A DNA stretch of 64,000 nt from Chitinivorax sp. B (GTDB lineage: Bacteria > Pseudomonadota > Gammaproteobacteria > Burkholderiales > SCOH01), in NCBI RefSeq assembly GCF_005503445.1, contig NZ_SCOH01000007.1, positions 88,481 through 152,480 on the forward strand. The letters are read 5' to 3'. The position numbers and the translations under genes are program-made. Under the pieces are notes generated by a model that was given only the letters and a program-made list of their open reading frames with translations, ran no database searches and was not told the origin of the DNA. This document shows positions 54,966-63,442 of this stretch, piece after piece (the first letter of the stretch is position 1; the number at the start of each line of letters is the position of its first letter).

Positions 54966-55328
54966 ATGGAGATGATTAGCAAGATTTTGATTGGGCTGGT
55001 TGCGTTGGAACACATTTATATCCTGGTACTGGAAATGTTTTTATGGACGAGCCCGAAAGGTCGCAAGGTGTTTGGTTTGACACCGGAATTTGCTGACGCG
55101 TCGAAAGTGTTGGCAGCCAATCAGGGCTTGTATAACGGTTTTTTGGCTACAGGGTTGATATGGGGATTGACGCATCCCAATGTAGCTTGGGGCGACCAAC
55201 TGCAGCTATTTTTTGTGGTTTGCGTACTAGTGGCGGGTATTTACGGTGGATTGACTGCCAAACGGTCGATTCTGTTCATTCAGGGTGGGCCGGCTGCGTT
55301 GGCATTGGCAACCTTGTTGCTGAAATAG
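54966..55328 (+). CDS. DUF1304 family membrane protein
   Basis: A 120-residue protein with four predicted transmembrane helices: KILIGLVALEHIYILVLEMFLW, QGLYNGFLATGLIWGL, LQLFFVVCVLVAGIYGGL, and PAALALATLLLK. The EHxYILxLEMFLW-type start is the DUF1304 signature. Function unknown. ATG 54966 sits seven bases after GAGGAA; a GTG at 54963 and an ATG at 54972 are close alternatives. Ends 10 bases before the phosphatase-like gene. Confidence 0.85.
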   Translation: MEMISKILIGLVALEHIYILVLEMFLWTSPKGRKVFGLTPEFADASKVLAANQGLYNGFLATGLIWGLTHPNVAWGDQLQLFFVVCVLVAGIYGGLTAKRSILFIQGGPAALALATLLLK

Positions 55329-55338
55329 GGGCCGGAAA

Positions 55339-56037
55339 ATGGGGACGATTTACCTGATTCGTCACGGACAGGCAAGCTTTGGTGCAGCAGACTATGATCA
55401 GCTTTCCCCTCTGGGGGAGCAGCAATCTCGCTTACTAGGGGAATGGCTGCAGCGATGTGGACAGCCACCGGCACGCGTAGTGATCGGCCCGATGAAACGC
55501 CATCGGCAGACGGCAGCGGCTTGCCTGTCTGTGTTGCCGGGATTGAGACATCTATCTTGGCAAGTGGAAAACGGCTTCGCCGAATTCGACCATCATGAAG
55601 TGTTGATCCGCCATCGGCCAGACTTGGTGAACCAGGCAGCTTTACGCACTTATCTAGGGCGGGCAGATCATCCACAACACACCTTTCAGCAGCTATTTGC
55701 CGACGCGGTGGAGCGCTGGATACAGGGTGAACATCACGACTACACCGAGTCCTGGGTTGCATTCAAGAAACGTTGTTGCGATGCGTTGCTGGCCTTGTTG
55801 GGTACGCCCTACACAACGGGGCCGACCTGGGTGTTTACTTCAGGTGGGCCAATTGGTGTGATCGTGCAGTATCTGTTGGCGATCCCTGACCAACACATCT
55901 TCAATCTGAACTGGACCCTTGCCAATACTGGGATTACACGTTTGATGTATCGATCGGGCCAGGTCAGTGTGGGGACGATTAATGGCTTTCCACATCTCGA
56001 AGTGGCCGGTGAGCCGCATTTAGTTACTTACCGATAA
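55339..56037 (+). CDS. histidine phosphatase superfamily protein (phosphoglycerate mutase-like)
   Basis: A 232-residue protein. The catalytic RHG motif is in IYLIRHGQASFG (His9), with a second Arg in GPMKRHRQTA and an acidic residue in FAEFDHHEVL. This subgroup tends to act as a broad phosphatase rather than a mutase. Within the operon it could remove phosphate from an intermediate made by the upstream kinase, but this is only a guess. Spacing 10 bases before and 16 bases after to neighbours. Confidence 0.85.
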   Translation: MGTIYLIRHGQASFGAADYDQLSPLGEQQSRLLGEWLQRCGQPPARVVIGPMKRHRQTAAACLSVLPGLRHLSWQVENGFAEFDHHEVLIRHRPDLVNQAALRTYLGRADHPQHTFQQLFADAVERWIQGEHHDYTESWVAFKKRCCDALLALLGTPYTTGPTWVFTSGGPIGVIVQYLLAIPDQHIFNLNWTLANTGITRLMYRSGQVSVGTINGFPHLEVAGEPHLVTYR

Positions 56038-56053
56038 CGCACAGGAGGGTCTC

Positions 56054-56824
56054 ATGGCTGTTCCGACGACGTTCGACTTGACCGGTAAAATTGCCCTGGT
56101 AACCGGTGCCAGCCGTGGTATTGGCGAAGCAACCGCCAAACTGTTGGCTGCACATGGAGCACATGTGATTGTCTCCAGCCGTAAGATCGATGCGTGCCTG
56201 GATGTGGTGGAAACGATCAAAACCGCAGGTGGTTCGGCCGAAGCCCTCACTTGCCATATTGGTGAAATGGATCAGATCGAGGCGATCTTCAGCGTGATCG
56301 AAGCCAAACATGGGCGACTGGACATCCTGATCAACAATGCCGCCGCCAACCCTTATTTTGGGCCGATTGTGGATACCGACCTGGGGGCGTTCCAGAAAAC
56401 GTTGGATGTGAATATTCGTGGTTATTTTTTCATGTCTGCCAATGGTGCCAGGCTGATGGCCAAAAATGGCGGTGGGGCAATCGTGAATGTGGCGTCGGTC
56501 AATGGTGTGATCCCAGGCGTATTTCAAGGCATTTACTCCATCACCAAGGCTGCGGTGATGTCGATGACCCAAGCCTTTGCCAAGGAGTGTGCGGCGAAAG
56601 GGGTGCGAGTCAATGCGCTTTTGCCTGGCGCGACCGATACCCGGTTTGCTGCTACGTTGTTGCACAACCCGACGATTCTCGAAAAAGCGCTGGAACATAT
56701 CCCGATGCAACGTGTTGCCCAGCCGGACGAAATGGCTGGCGCGATACTGTACTTGGTATCCCCAACTGCCAGTTACACCACAGGTGTGTGCCTGCCGGTC
56801 GACGGTGGCTTTTTGCTGGCCTGA
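56054..56824 (+). CDS. short-chain dehydrogenase/reductase
   Basis: A 256-residue classical SDR. NAD(P) motif GASRGIGEA at about residues 18-26, NNAAANP at the NNAG position, catalytic YSITKAAV (Tyr and Lys), and the C-terminal SPTASYTTGVCLPVDGGFLLA typical of FabG-like enzymes. Possibly oxidises a hydroxyacyl intermediate of the operon. Good ribosome binding site ACAGGAGGGTCTC. Confidence 0.88.
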   Translation: MAVPTTFDLTGKIALVTGASRGIGEATAKLLAAHGAHVIVSSRKIDACLDVVETIKTAGGSAEALTCHIGEMDQIEAIFSVIEAKHGRLDILINNAAANPYFGPIVDTDLGAFQKTLDVNIRGYFFMSANGARLMAKNGGGAIVNVASVNGVIPGVFQGIYSITKAAVMSMTQAFAKECAAKGVRVNALLPGATDTRFAATLLHNPTILEKALEHIPMQRVAQPDEMAGAILYLVSPTASYTTGVCLPVDGGFLLA

Positions 56825-56852
56825 CGCAGGTTGTCATTACAGGGGGAGCACG

Positions 56853-57698
56853 ATGAATGCGTTTCAAGGCAAAGTTGCCGTGGTCACTGGTGGGGCCGAG
56901 GGCATTGGCAAAGCCATAGCCACCAGGGCAGCGGTAGAGCGTATGAAGCTGGTGCTGGCCGATATCGACCGCCAGCAGTTGGATGCGACCGTCAGCGATT
57001 TGATTGCGCAGGGTGCCGAAGCGGTCGGCATGGTGGTGGATGTATCCCAGGCTGATCAGGTGAATGCATTGGCTGATTTGGCGTTTGAACGATTCGGTAA
57101 TGTGCATCTACTGGTCAACAACGCTGGTGTGGCTTGTGTCCAACCCGTGTGGGAGCTTACCCCGGCGGATTGGGATTGGGTAATGGGTGTGAATCTGTAT
57201 GGCGTCACTCATAGCTTGCGCAGTTTTATCCCACGCATGCTGGCCAATGGTGAGGAAGGGCATATCGTGAACACGGCTTCGATCGCCGGTTTGTTGTCAC
57301 AGCCAGGGTTGGCCGCCTATAACGCCAGCAAGCATGCGGTGGTGACCATCTCTGAAGGCTTGCATCACGACCTGACAATTCGTCAGGCTAAGTTGAATGT
57401 ATCGGTACTGTGCCCGGCCTGGGTTAAGACGCGTATCGCAGAAAGCGAACGTAACCGCACCCCGGGTGACCGGACTAACATCAGCCAACTTGATCCGATT
57501 GCAGCCAAGATTGGCGCTGCTGTGATGAATGCCGTCAAGCATGGTATGGCTGCATCTGAGGTTGCCGAAGCGGTGTTCGCCGCAATTGTCGACAAGCGCT
57601 TTTATATCCTCACTCATCCACACACCAAGCAACTGGTGCAGACGCGGCTGGAGGACATTTTGCAGGATCGACAACCCGTGTATGTGTCGATCAAATGA
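56853..57698 (+). CDS. short-chain dehydrogenase/reductase
   Basis: A 281-residue SDR with TGGAEGIGKA (NAD motif), NNAGVA and YNASKHAVVTI (Tyr and Lys). The longer C-terminal end, with a substrate-lid region and NRTPGDRTNIS, fits the SDR group next to acyl-CoA dehydrogenase operons. ATG 56853 has GGGGGAG six bases upstream; longer open frames exist but are spurious. Last gene of the clear operon before a 403-base gap. Confidence 0.86.
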   Translation: MNAFQGKVAVVTGGAEGIGKAIATRAAVERMKLVLADIDRQQLDATVSDLIAQGAEAVGMVVDVSQADQVNALADLAFERFGNVHLLVNNAGVACVQPVWELTPADWDWVMGVNLYGVTHSLRSFIPRMLANGEEGHIVNTASIAGLLSQPGLAAYNASKHAVVTISEGLHHDLTIRQAKLNVSVLCPAWVKTRIAESERNRTPGDRTNISQLDPIAAKIGAAVMNAVKHGMAASEVAEAVFAAIVDKRFYILTHPHTKQLVQTRLEDILQDRQPVYVSIK

Positions 57699-58101
57699 TC
57701 GGCTAGCTTAGCAAGCCTATGCCTTGTCAATTTGTAACTGATGTTACGTACTGGCTATTATGCTGCCAAAAGGCCAAGTAGTCTGTTTGTGTGGCGTTTG
57801 CGCCCGACAGACGTGAGACTTTCTTGTTTCGCCAAGAACAGTCCCCAAAAGAAGGCGACCCATGTGCCTTGCCCGCATTGCGGGCGCCCTGTGCTGCTCG
57901 GCGAGGCTACATGGGATCGGAGGGCGTTGTGGCTGCTGTGGTTGACGTGCCACCAACCATGATTCTGCAGTCAACGAGTGATTCATTGTGCAAGATAGGT
58001 ACTCTATTGCCCGACACACGGCCATCAATTCTGTGCATCACGCCGGTTTGTAAAGCAGTGTTGAGCCGACACTGAAACCACCACACCACGGAGGTCACCC
58101 C
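57699..58101. other. 403-base stretch without a supported gene
   Basis: Open frames exist on both strands, one of them containing CPHCGRP near 57865, but none has a start with ribosome binding site or a recognisable domain. The segment around 57805-57862 (DVRLSCFAKNSP when translated) resembles a dispersed repeat I associate with several proteobacterial genomes; that recollection is weak. The promoter of the next gene should lie near the right end. Confidence 0.4.
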
Positions 58102-59115
58102 ATGACAGCAGCAACCAATCACCAATGGCGTCTGGCTCATCGGCCTGAAGGAATGATCAAGACTTCGGATTTCAATCTGGTTGCAGAGCCGGTGCCGGAA
58201 TTGGCCGATGGGCAAGTATTGATTCGCAATATCTATCTGTCGTTGGACCCGGCCATGCGTGGCTGGCTGATTGATCGGCCCTCCTATGTTCCACCGGTTC
58301 AAATCGGTGAAATCATGCGTGGCTTGGCAGTGGGGATGGTCGAGTCATCACGTCATCCCAAATTCGAGAAAGGTGATACCGTACAAGGCTTGTTTGGTTG
58401 GCAGGAGTATCTGGTGTCAAACGGTGAAGGGGTGACCAAGCTGCCGTCCAGCCCATTGCCCTTGTCCGCCAATCTAGGTCTGTTTGGCTTGGCAGGGATG
58501 ACATCCTATTTCGGTCTGTTGGATGTGGGACAGCCGAAAGAAGGTGAGACGTTGGTGGTTTCCGGTGCAGCAGGTTCCGTGGGGTCGCTGGTTGGACAGA
58601 TCGGCAAGATCAAGGGCATGCGGGCGGTCGGCATTGCCGGCACAGATGAGAAGTGCGATTGGTTGGTGGATGGGCTGGGTTTTGACGCAGCCATCAATTA
58701 CAAGAATGGCGACCTGCGCGGCCAGCTGAAAGCCGCCTGCCCGAACGGGGTGGATGTGTATTTCGAAAATGTCGGAGGCGAAATTCTGGATGTTGTATTG
58801 AGCGTGATGAATTCATTCGGTCGAGTGGTGGTATGTGGCTTGATCAGTCAATACAACGCAACCGACAAGGTGCCGGGCCCTTACAATTTTGCCATGGTGA
58901 TTTCCAAGCGCTTGCGGATTCAGGGTTTCATTGCGCCGGATTATGGTCCACGGGTCAAAGAGATGATTACGGACTTTTCCACTTGGTATATGGACGGAAA
59001 GCTGAAATACCGGGTGGATGTGGTGCATGGACTGGATGCTGCGCCAACGGCCATCAACAAACTGTTCGATGGGTCGAACCAGGGCAAATTGATTGTGCAG
59101 GTGTCCGAGGTGTGA
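58102..59115 (+). CDS. NADP-dependent oxidoreductase, MDR family (CurA-like)
   Basis: A 337-residue zinc-free medium-chain reductase. Diagnostic segments are SLDPAMRGWL, GLFGWQEYLV, the NADPH motif VVSGAAGSVGSLVGQIGKI (AAxGxxG), and YFENVGGEILDVVLS. The group includes curcumin reductase CurA and prostaglandin/leukotriene reductases and reduces alpha,beta-unsaturated ketones or enones. Preceded by GGAGG. It lies after the SDR operon but separated by 403 bases. Confidence 0.9.
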   Translation: MTAATNHQWRLAHRPEGMIKTSDFNLVAEPVPELADGQVLIRNIYLSLDPAMRGWLIDRPSYVPPVQIGEIMRGLAVGMVESSRHPKFEKGDTVQGLFGWQEYLVSNGEGVTKLPSSPLPLSANLGLFGLAGMTSYFGLLDVGQPKEGETLVVSGAAGSVGSLVGQIGKIKGMRAVGIAGTDEKCDWLVDGLGFDAAINYKNGDLRGQLKAACPNGVDVYFENVGGEILDVVLSVMNSFGRVVVCGLISQYNATDKVPGPYNFAMVISKRLRIQGFIAPDYGPRVKEMITDFSTWYMDGKLKYRVDVVHGLDAAPTAINKLFDGSNQGKLIVQVSEV

Positions 59116-59203
59116 GGTACCGGATTGAGTGTCGTGGCCTTGAAGCCGAAGGCAATCTGTCTTGCAGAGGGTATGCTTTTCAAATCAACTGAGAACCCAT
59201 GTT

Positions 59204-59400
59204 ATGAAAGCCTTGCTTTGCCAACAAGGCAGCCCGCGCGGAAGCTCTGGTACTGGCCGGTTTGTCCATTCCGCAACCCGGCCCAAGCAAGTAATGATTC
59301 GCATGTAAATAGCAGGTGCGATTTTTTGGATGGATTGACTATTCGGGGCCTGCACCAGTTCACGTCGCCGCTATCGTTTATACCAGGTGGTGAGCTGGTA
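59204..59400 (+). pseudogene. decayed N-terminal fragment of a quinone oxidoreductase-type MDR gene
   Basis: Three frames joined in order spell the N-terminus of an NADPH:quinone oxidoreductase: MKALLCQQ from ATG 59204, then EALVLAGLSIPQPGPSK in another frame, then TIRGLHQFTSPLSFIPGGEL in the frame that continues to about 59397. The intact family reads MKALLCQ, PE-LVLEE-P-P-PGPG, and IRGLYQFKPPLPFVPGGE in the same order and spacing. Two or more frameshifts and the missing remainder make it a pseudogene remnant. The rest of the 409-base gap holds nothing else I can support. Confidence 0.65.
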
Positions 59401-59524
59401 AGCCCAAGCGCCACATCTCGACGACCTGTTCGTTGGCACAGGTTGCACGGGCTGTCGTGTTGCTGGCTTCTCGGCGGCGATAGACAAGATGGATACCTGT
59501 AACAATTGATGAAACGAGGTGCCA

Positions 59525-60604
59525 ATGCGTGTCCGTACGGTCATAGTGAGTTGCATGGCACTGGGGCTGGCCTACTTGCTCGGCTGGCCGGTAGCGGTGG
59601 AGCCACAAGCCTGGACACCGCCGCCGGCCCCTGCCTTACATGGACAATGGGCGCCGAATCTGGCGTTGGCCAGCACTCGGCGTATCTTCACTGATGGGCA
59701 TGGCATCCCCGAGGATGTCGCGATCGGGCCAGATCAGTATGTGTATGCAGGAACCAGTGACGGCAGTATTCTGCGGATGGCTCAGGATGGTAGTGCGCCG
59801 CAGGTATTGGTAAACACGGGCGGGCGCCCATTGGGGATGCGTTTTGCCCCTGATGGCTCGCTATGGGTGGCTGATGGCGATAAAGGCCTGCTTAGGGTAA
59901 CTTCTGATGGCCATATCAGCGTGTTGGCAACACATGCCGATGGCGTATCATTCAAACTGACCGATGACCTGGACGTGGCGGTGGATGGCAAAGTCTATTT
60001 CACCGATGCCAGCTATCGTTTCTCATTCCATGATTACCAAAGCGATTTACTCGAACACCGTGCCAATGGCCGTTTGCTGGAATATGACCCGGTTACCAGG
60101 CAAACACGGGTGCTGCTGAAAGACCTTTATTTTGCCAATGGTGTAGCCATCAGTCCGGATCAAACCTTCCTGTTGGTGGTGGAAACTGGCGAATACCGAG
60201 TTACCCGCTATTGGCTGAACGGAGCCAAGGCTGGCCATCGCGAGGTGTTCATCGATAATCTGCCAGGTGTGCCGGATGGTATCTCCAGCAATGGCCGGGA
60301 TACTTTTTGGGTCGCGCTACCTACCCCACGCTTGAGCGACCTTGACAAATTGCTGCCGCACCCCTTTTTGCGCAAGATGGTGGCGCGATTGCCCAAGGTG
60401 TTACAACCTAAACCTACTCCCATGGGTTTTGTGATCGGGTTGGACCTGAATGGCAAGGTCACCCATAACCTGCAGGACCCCGACGGGCAGTCGTATGCCA
60501 CCATTACCAATGTGATAGAGCAGAATGGCAAACTGTGGTTTGGCAGCTTGTATGAGCAAGCGGTCGGTGTATTACCAGTTACGGATTTGCCAAAGACAAA
60601 ATAG
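59525..60604 (+). CDS. SMP-30/strictosidine synthase-like beta-propeller protein
   Basis: A 359-residue protein with an N-terminal signal-anchor (VRTVIVSCMALGLAYLLGWPVAV) and a six-bladed beta-propeller of the SGL/strictosidine synthase (APMAP-like) family. Repeated strands such as PLGMRFAPDGSLWVADGDKGLLRV, DVAVDGKVYFTDASYRF and LYFANGVAISPDQTFLLVVETG match the family. Bacterial members act as lactonases or esterases; substrate unknown. ATG 59525 follows AGG by six bases. Confidence 0.85.
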   Translation: MRVRTVIVSCMALGLAYLLGWPVAVEPQAWTPPPAPALHGQWAPNLALASTRRIFTDGHGIPEDVAIGPDQYVYAGTSDGSILRMAQDGSAPQVLVNTGGRPLGMRFAPDGSLWVADGDKGLLRVTSDGHISVLATHADGVSFKLTDDLDVAVDGKVYFTDASYRFSFHDYQSDLLEHRANGRLLEYDPVTRQTRVLLKDLYFANGVAISPDQTFLLVVETGEYRVTRYWLNGAKAGHREVFIDNLPGVPDGISSNGRDTFWVALPTPRLSDLDKLLPHPFLRKMVARLPKVLQPKPTPMGFVIGLDLNGKVTHNLQDPDGQSYATITNVIEQNGKLWFGSLYEQAVGVLPVTDLPKTK

Positions 60605-60613
60605 GGAGCGACG

Positions 60614-60931
60614 ATGTTCATGCCTGATGTGTACGCGTTGTTACAGGAGTGGGAGCAGCCCGCCATCAATACATTGGTTACTGTGTTGAATGAATCGGGC
60701 ATTGCAACCGATGAAGATCGGCTTGGGCTGTCGTCAACTATGATCGAAGGCTGGACTGATGATTGCAGCCGCTTATTGTATGAGCGCGGTTACATTGGAG
60801 GTGAAATTCGGATCGGGGCCAAGTTTTTTCCTGAATCGGGTGCCATTTATGCGGTGTATGACAGCGCGTCGTACGAATTGAGCGAAGTGATCCGGCATCT
60901 TGAGCAGATCAATGCCAACGCGAAGCAGTAG
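60614..60931 (+). CDS. hypothetical protein
   Basis: A 105-residue acidic protein, no signal or membrane helix. It reads as an alpha/beta fold: helical first half (ALLQEWEQPAINTLVTVLNESG), beta-rich middle (GGEIRIGAKFFPESGAIYAVYDS) and final helix. Ribosome binding site AGGGAGCGACG directly before the ATG, nine bases after the propeller gene, so it is probably cotranscribed with it. No family recognised. Confidence 0.6.
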   Translation: MFMPDVYALLQEWEQPAINTLVTVLNESGIATDEDRLGLSSTMIEGWTDDCSRLLYERGYIGGEIRIGAKFFPESGAIYAVYDSASYELSEVIRHLEQINANAKQ

Positions 60932-60969
60932 GCGCATATGAATAAGATTCAATCAGAAAAGGGCTTATC

Positions 60970-61584
60970 ATGAAAATCTACGGTCACGTCAACTCCCGTT
61001 CTACTCGCGCCTTGTGGGCAGCGGAAGAAGTGGGTGCAAGCTATGAGTACGAAAGTATCGATTTGATGGGCGGTGCGGCACGACGCGAACCCTATATTTC
61101 GATCAATCCCGGCGGAAAGGTACCTGCATTGGTGGAAGGGGAGCTGGTGCTGACCGAATCGGCAGCCATCTGCAATTATCTGGCCAACCGTTTTCCGGAA
61201 GCAAGCCTGTTGCCAAAGGAGGGGAGCAAAGAACGTGCACTGGTCGACCGTTGGAGCTATTTCGCGATGACCGAGATGGATGCGCCATTGTGGACTTTGA
61301 CCAAGCACAAAATGATCTATCCGGAAGGCAAGCGTGTGCCGGCGATCATTGATGTCGCAATTGGTGAATTTGCCCGGTCGGTACAGTTGCTGGAAAAAGG
61401 CTTGGGTGCACAGGAATTCATTGTTGGCAGTCGTTTTTCCGTGGCCGATCTGCTGCTGGGACACTGCCTGAGTTGGGCTAAAGCCTTTCAGGTACCTATC
61501 GATTCAGACATTGTCATGGCTTATGCAAAGCGCTTGTGGGCACGCCCGGCTTTGGTGCGGGCACGGGCGCGCGAAATGGCATGA
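60970..61584 (+). CDS. glutathione S-transferase family protein
   Basis: A 204-residue GST. N-terminal thioredoxin-like domain: MKIYGHVNSRSTRALWAAEEVGASYEY with Ser9/Ser11 in place of the usual catalytic region, NPGGKVPALVEGELVLTESAAICNYL containing the cis-Pro and ESxAI glutathione motif. The C-terminal helical domain follows with VGSRFSVADLLLGHCLSWA. The class is unclear; beta-class Cys is absent. Independent gene. Confidence 0.9.
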   Translation: MKIYGHVNSRSTRALWAAEEVGASYEYESIDLMGGAARREPYISINPGGKVPALVEGELVLTESAAICNYLANRFPEASLLPKEGSKERALVDRWSYFAMTEMDAPLWTLTKHKMIYPEGKRVPAIIDVAIGEFARSVQLLEKGLGAQEFIVGSRFSVADLLLGHCLSWAKAFQVPIDSDIVMAYAKRLWARPALVRARAREMA

Positions 61585-61809
61585 TCGGGCTCATGGCCTG
61601 ACCAATTGAGCACACTGCCTGTGTTGTGACTATGATCAGTTGGTCCGACCTTATCGGAATCAGGCCATGCATTCGAGTCAACATTTTGATACCACACAAG
61701 AGGCTGCTGACTATTTTCTTTTTAACATTCATATAGATAGAGTTTCAGTCGATTATGTCGGAGTGACCCGAACCGCTAGTCATGGCTTGATCCCCTTTTG
61801 GAGCACATC

Positions 61810-62367
61810 ATGGTGGAGAGCAGAGTAGCTGTAGTCGCAGGTCGTTCGCTGATGGTACTACTGGTATTGTCATGTGTATTGGCGATTGCTTGGTTGGCTT
61901 ACCGGGATGTCTGGCCTCGGGGTGAGGCGTTGGGCAATGCTTTGCAGCCAGTGATTGATACGCCACAACCTGATCAGGCCATGGTGGCGCGTGCCATTTG
62001 GGACAATTACCAAGAAACTCGCGGTAACGCCTCACGTTGGAGTGGTGTCTATTGGGGCTTCACATTTGCAGCTGCCGTGCTGAGTGCGTTGGCCGGATTG
62101 ATACTGAAGTTTGAATCAATCCTACCCAATCAAGCGGTAAAAAAAGATGTCGCTGCCGTATTCTCCATGGCGGCTGCTTTACTCATCACTCTGTCCTCCA
62201 GTGGCGATTTTCAGCGAAAGTGGCAGGCCAACCGTGTTGCCGCTGCTGAGCTGGAGCGCTTGGGTTACACCTTTCTGCAACAGCCCGCCAATAACCCACG
62301 TGAATATATGACGGAGATTGGTCAAATCGTTCATCGCAGACATTTGGCGATTGTGGGTGGACAATAA
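61810..62367 (+). CDS. SLATT/DUF4231-like membrane protein
   Basis: A 185-residue protein with three hydrophobic segments: SLMVLLVLSCVLAIAWLAY, WGFTFAAAVLSALAGLIL and AAVFSMAAALLITLSS. They are followed by a cytoplasmic helical tail FQRKWQANRVAAAELERLGYTFL, where W...R.aa..LE.L recalls the SLATT/DUF4231 family. Some SLATT proteins act as effectors of nucleotide-based defence systems; no partner nucleotidyltransferase or sensor is adjacent here, so that role is not supported. ATG 61810 has GGAG six bases upstream; a TTG at 61798 overlaps that site. Confidence 0.6.
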   Translation: MVESRVAVVAGRSLMVLLVLSCVLAIAWLAYRDVWPRGEALGNALQPVIDTPQPDQAMVARAIWDNYQETRGNASRWSGVYWGFTFAAAVLSALAGLILKFESILPNQAVKKDVAAVFSMAAALLITLSSSGDFQRKWQANRVAAAELERLGYTFLQQPANNPREYMTEIGQIVHRRHLAIVGGQ

Positions 62368-62458
62368 CTGACATCCTTCTGTTATGGGGGGTTAGTAGGT
62401 CAATGACTTCCGTCAGCTGAGTGGTTTTTGATCATGTATTTTTGTACCTGGATTTTTT

Positions 62459-63442
62459 ATGCAAAAAGAAAATAAGACTATTTATTTCTATGCTGCCATA
62501 TTTTTTCTATCAGGTGTTTCAGGGCTAATATATGAGTCAATTTGGTCAAGGTATTTGAAGTTGTTTCTTGGCCATGCTGCTTATGCACAAGCGTTGGTGC
62601 TAGTTGTATTCATGGGCGGGATGTCAATTGGCGCTTGGATGGTCGCGAAAAGGGTTAATTCGCTAAAAAACCCACTTCGAGGTTATGCAGTTGTTGAATT
62701 TGTTATTGGGCTATTTGCCATGACATTCAATGACCTATATCACTTTGTTACAGAGTTGTTGTTTTCGACATGGCTTCCCGTATTCAGTAACACAACTTTT
62801 TCATATGCGTTGGTGTGGTCACTGGCAACGCTATTGATATTACCGCCAGCCATTCTGCTTGGTGCAACTTTCCCGCTGATGTCCAATGGTGTGATGCGCC
62901 TGAAGACCGTCAATATTGGGCGTGCCGTCGCTACATTGTATTTCACAAACAGTCTGGGTGGGGCGATTGGCGTCCTTTTTAATAGCTTCTTCCTGATAGC
63001 GTGGGTAGGTTTGCCGGGTGCCATGCTCACTGCTGGGCTAGTCAATATTTTGATTGCCATGCTGGTTTGGTTGTCAGCGAAACCCGCCGTTGAAAATCGA
63101 TTGCCTCATGAGGTGGTAGATCAGCTGTTACCGGTGAAGTCGCATTACATTTTAATTATTGCAGCGTTGACCGGCTGCGCTTCTTTTATGTATGAGATTG
63201 GCTGGATTCGAATGTTAAGTATGGTGCTTGGTAGCTCGACACATTCGTTTGAGTTGATGCTATCGGCGTTTATTATTGGCCTGGCACTGGGTAGTTGGTG
63301 GGTGAAGAGCCGGATTGACCATATTGAGCAGCCAATGCGCTTTCTTGCGATCACGCAAATTGCAATGGGAATTGCAGCAATATTGACACTTTGGGGTTAC
63401 TCCAGGGCGGGATCGAACTTTACTCCTTGTTTAATCAAATAA
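62459..63442 (+). pseudogene. spermidine-synthase-like membrane protein, truncated by an insertion
   Basis: The first about 315 residues match the membrane half of fused MFS/spermidine synthase (SpeE-like) proteins: FFLSGVSGLIYESIWSRYLKLFLGHAAYAQALVLVVFMGGMSIGAW is the family start, with about nine helices. Reading continues into foreign DNA after residue ~315 (SRAGSNF) and stops at 63442, so the soluble methyltransferase-like half is missing. The junction near 63400 fits insertion of the neighbouring ISAs1-type element. The remainder, if any, lies beyond the window. Confidence 0.7.

Noticed and set aside
57741..57962. Frame containing CPHCGRP, suggesting a small zinc ribbon protein
   Set aside because: No start codon with a ribosome binding site and no zinc-ribbon partner cysteines at proper spacing; the preceding sequence looks like non-coding repeat.
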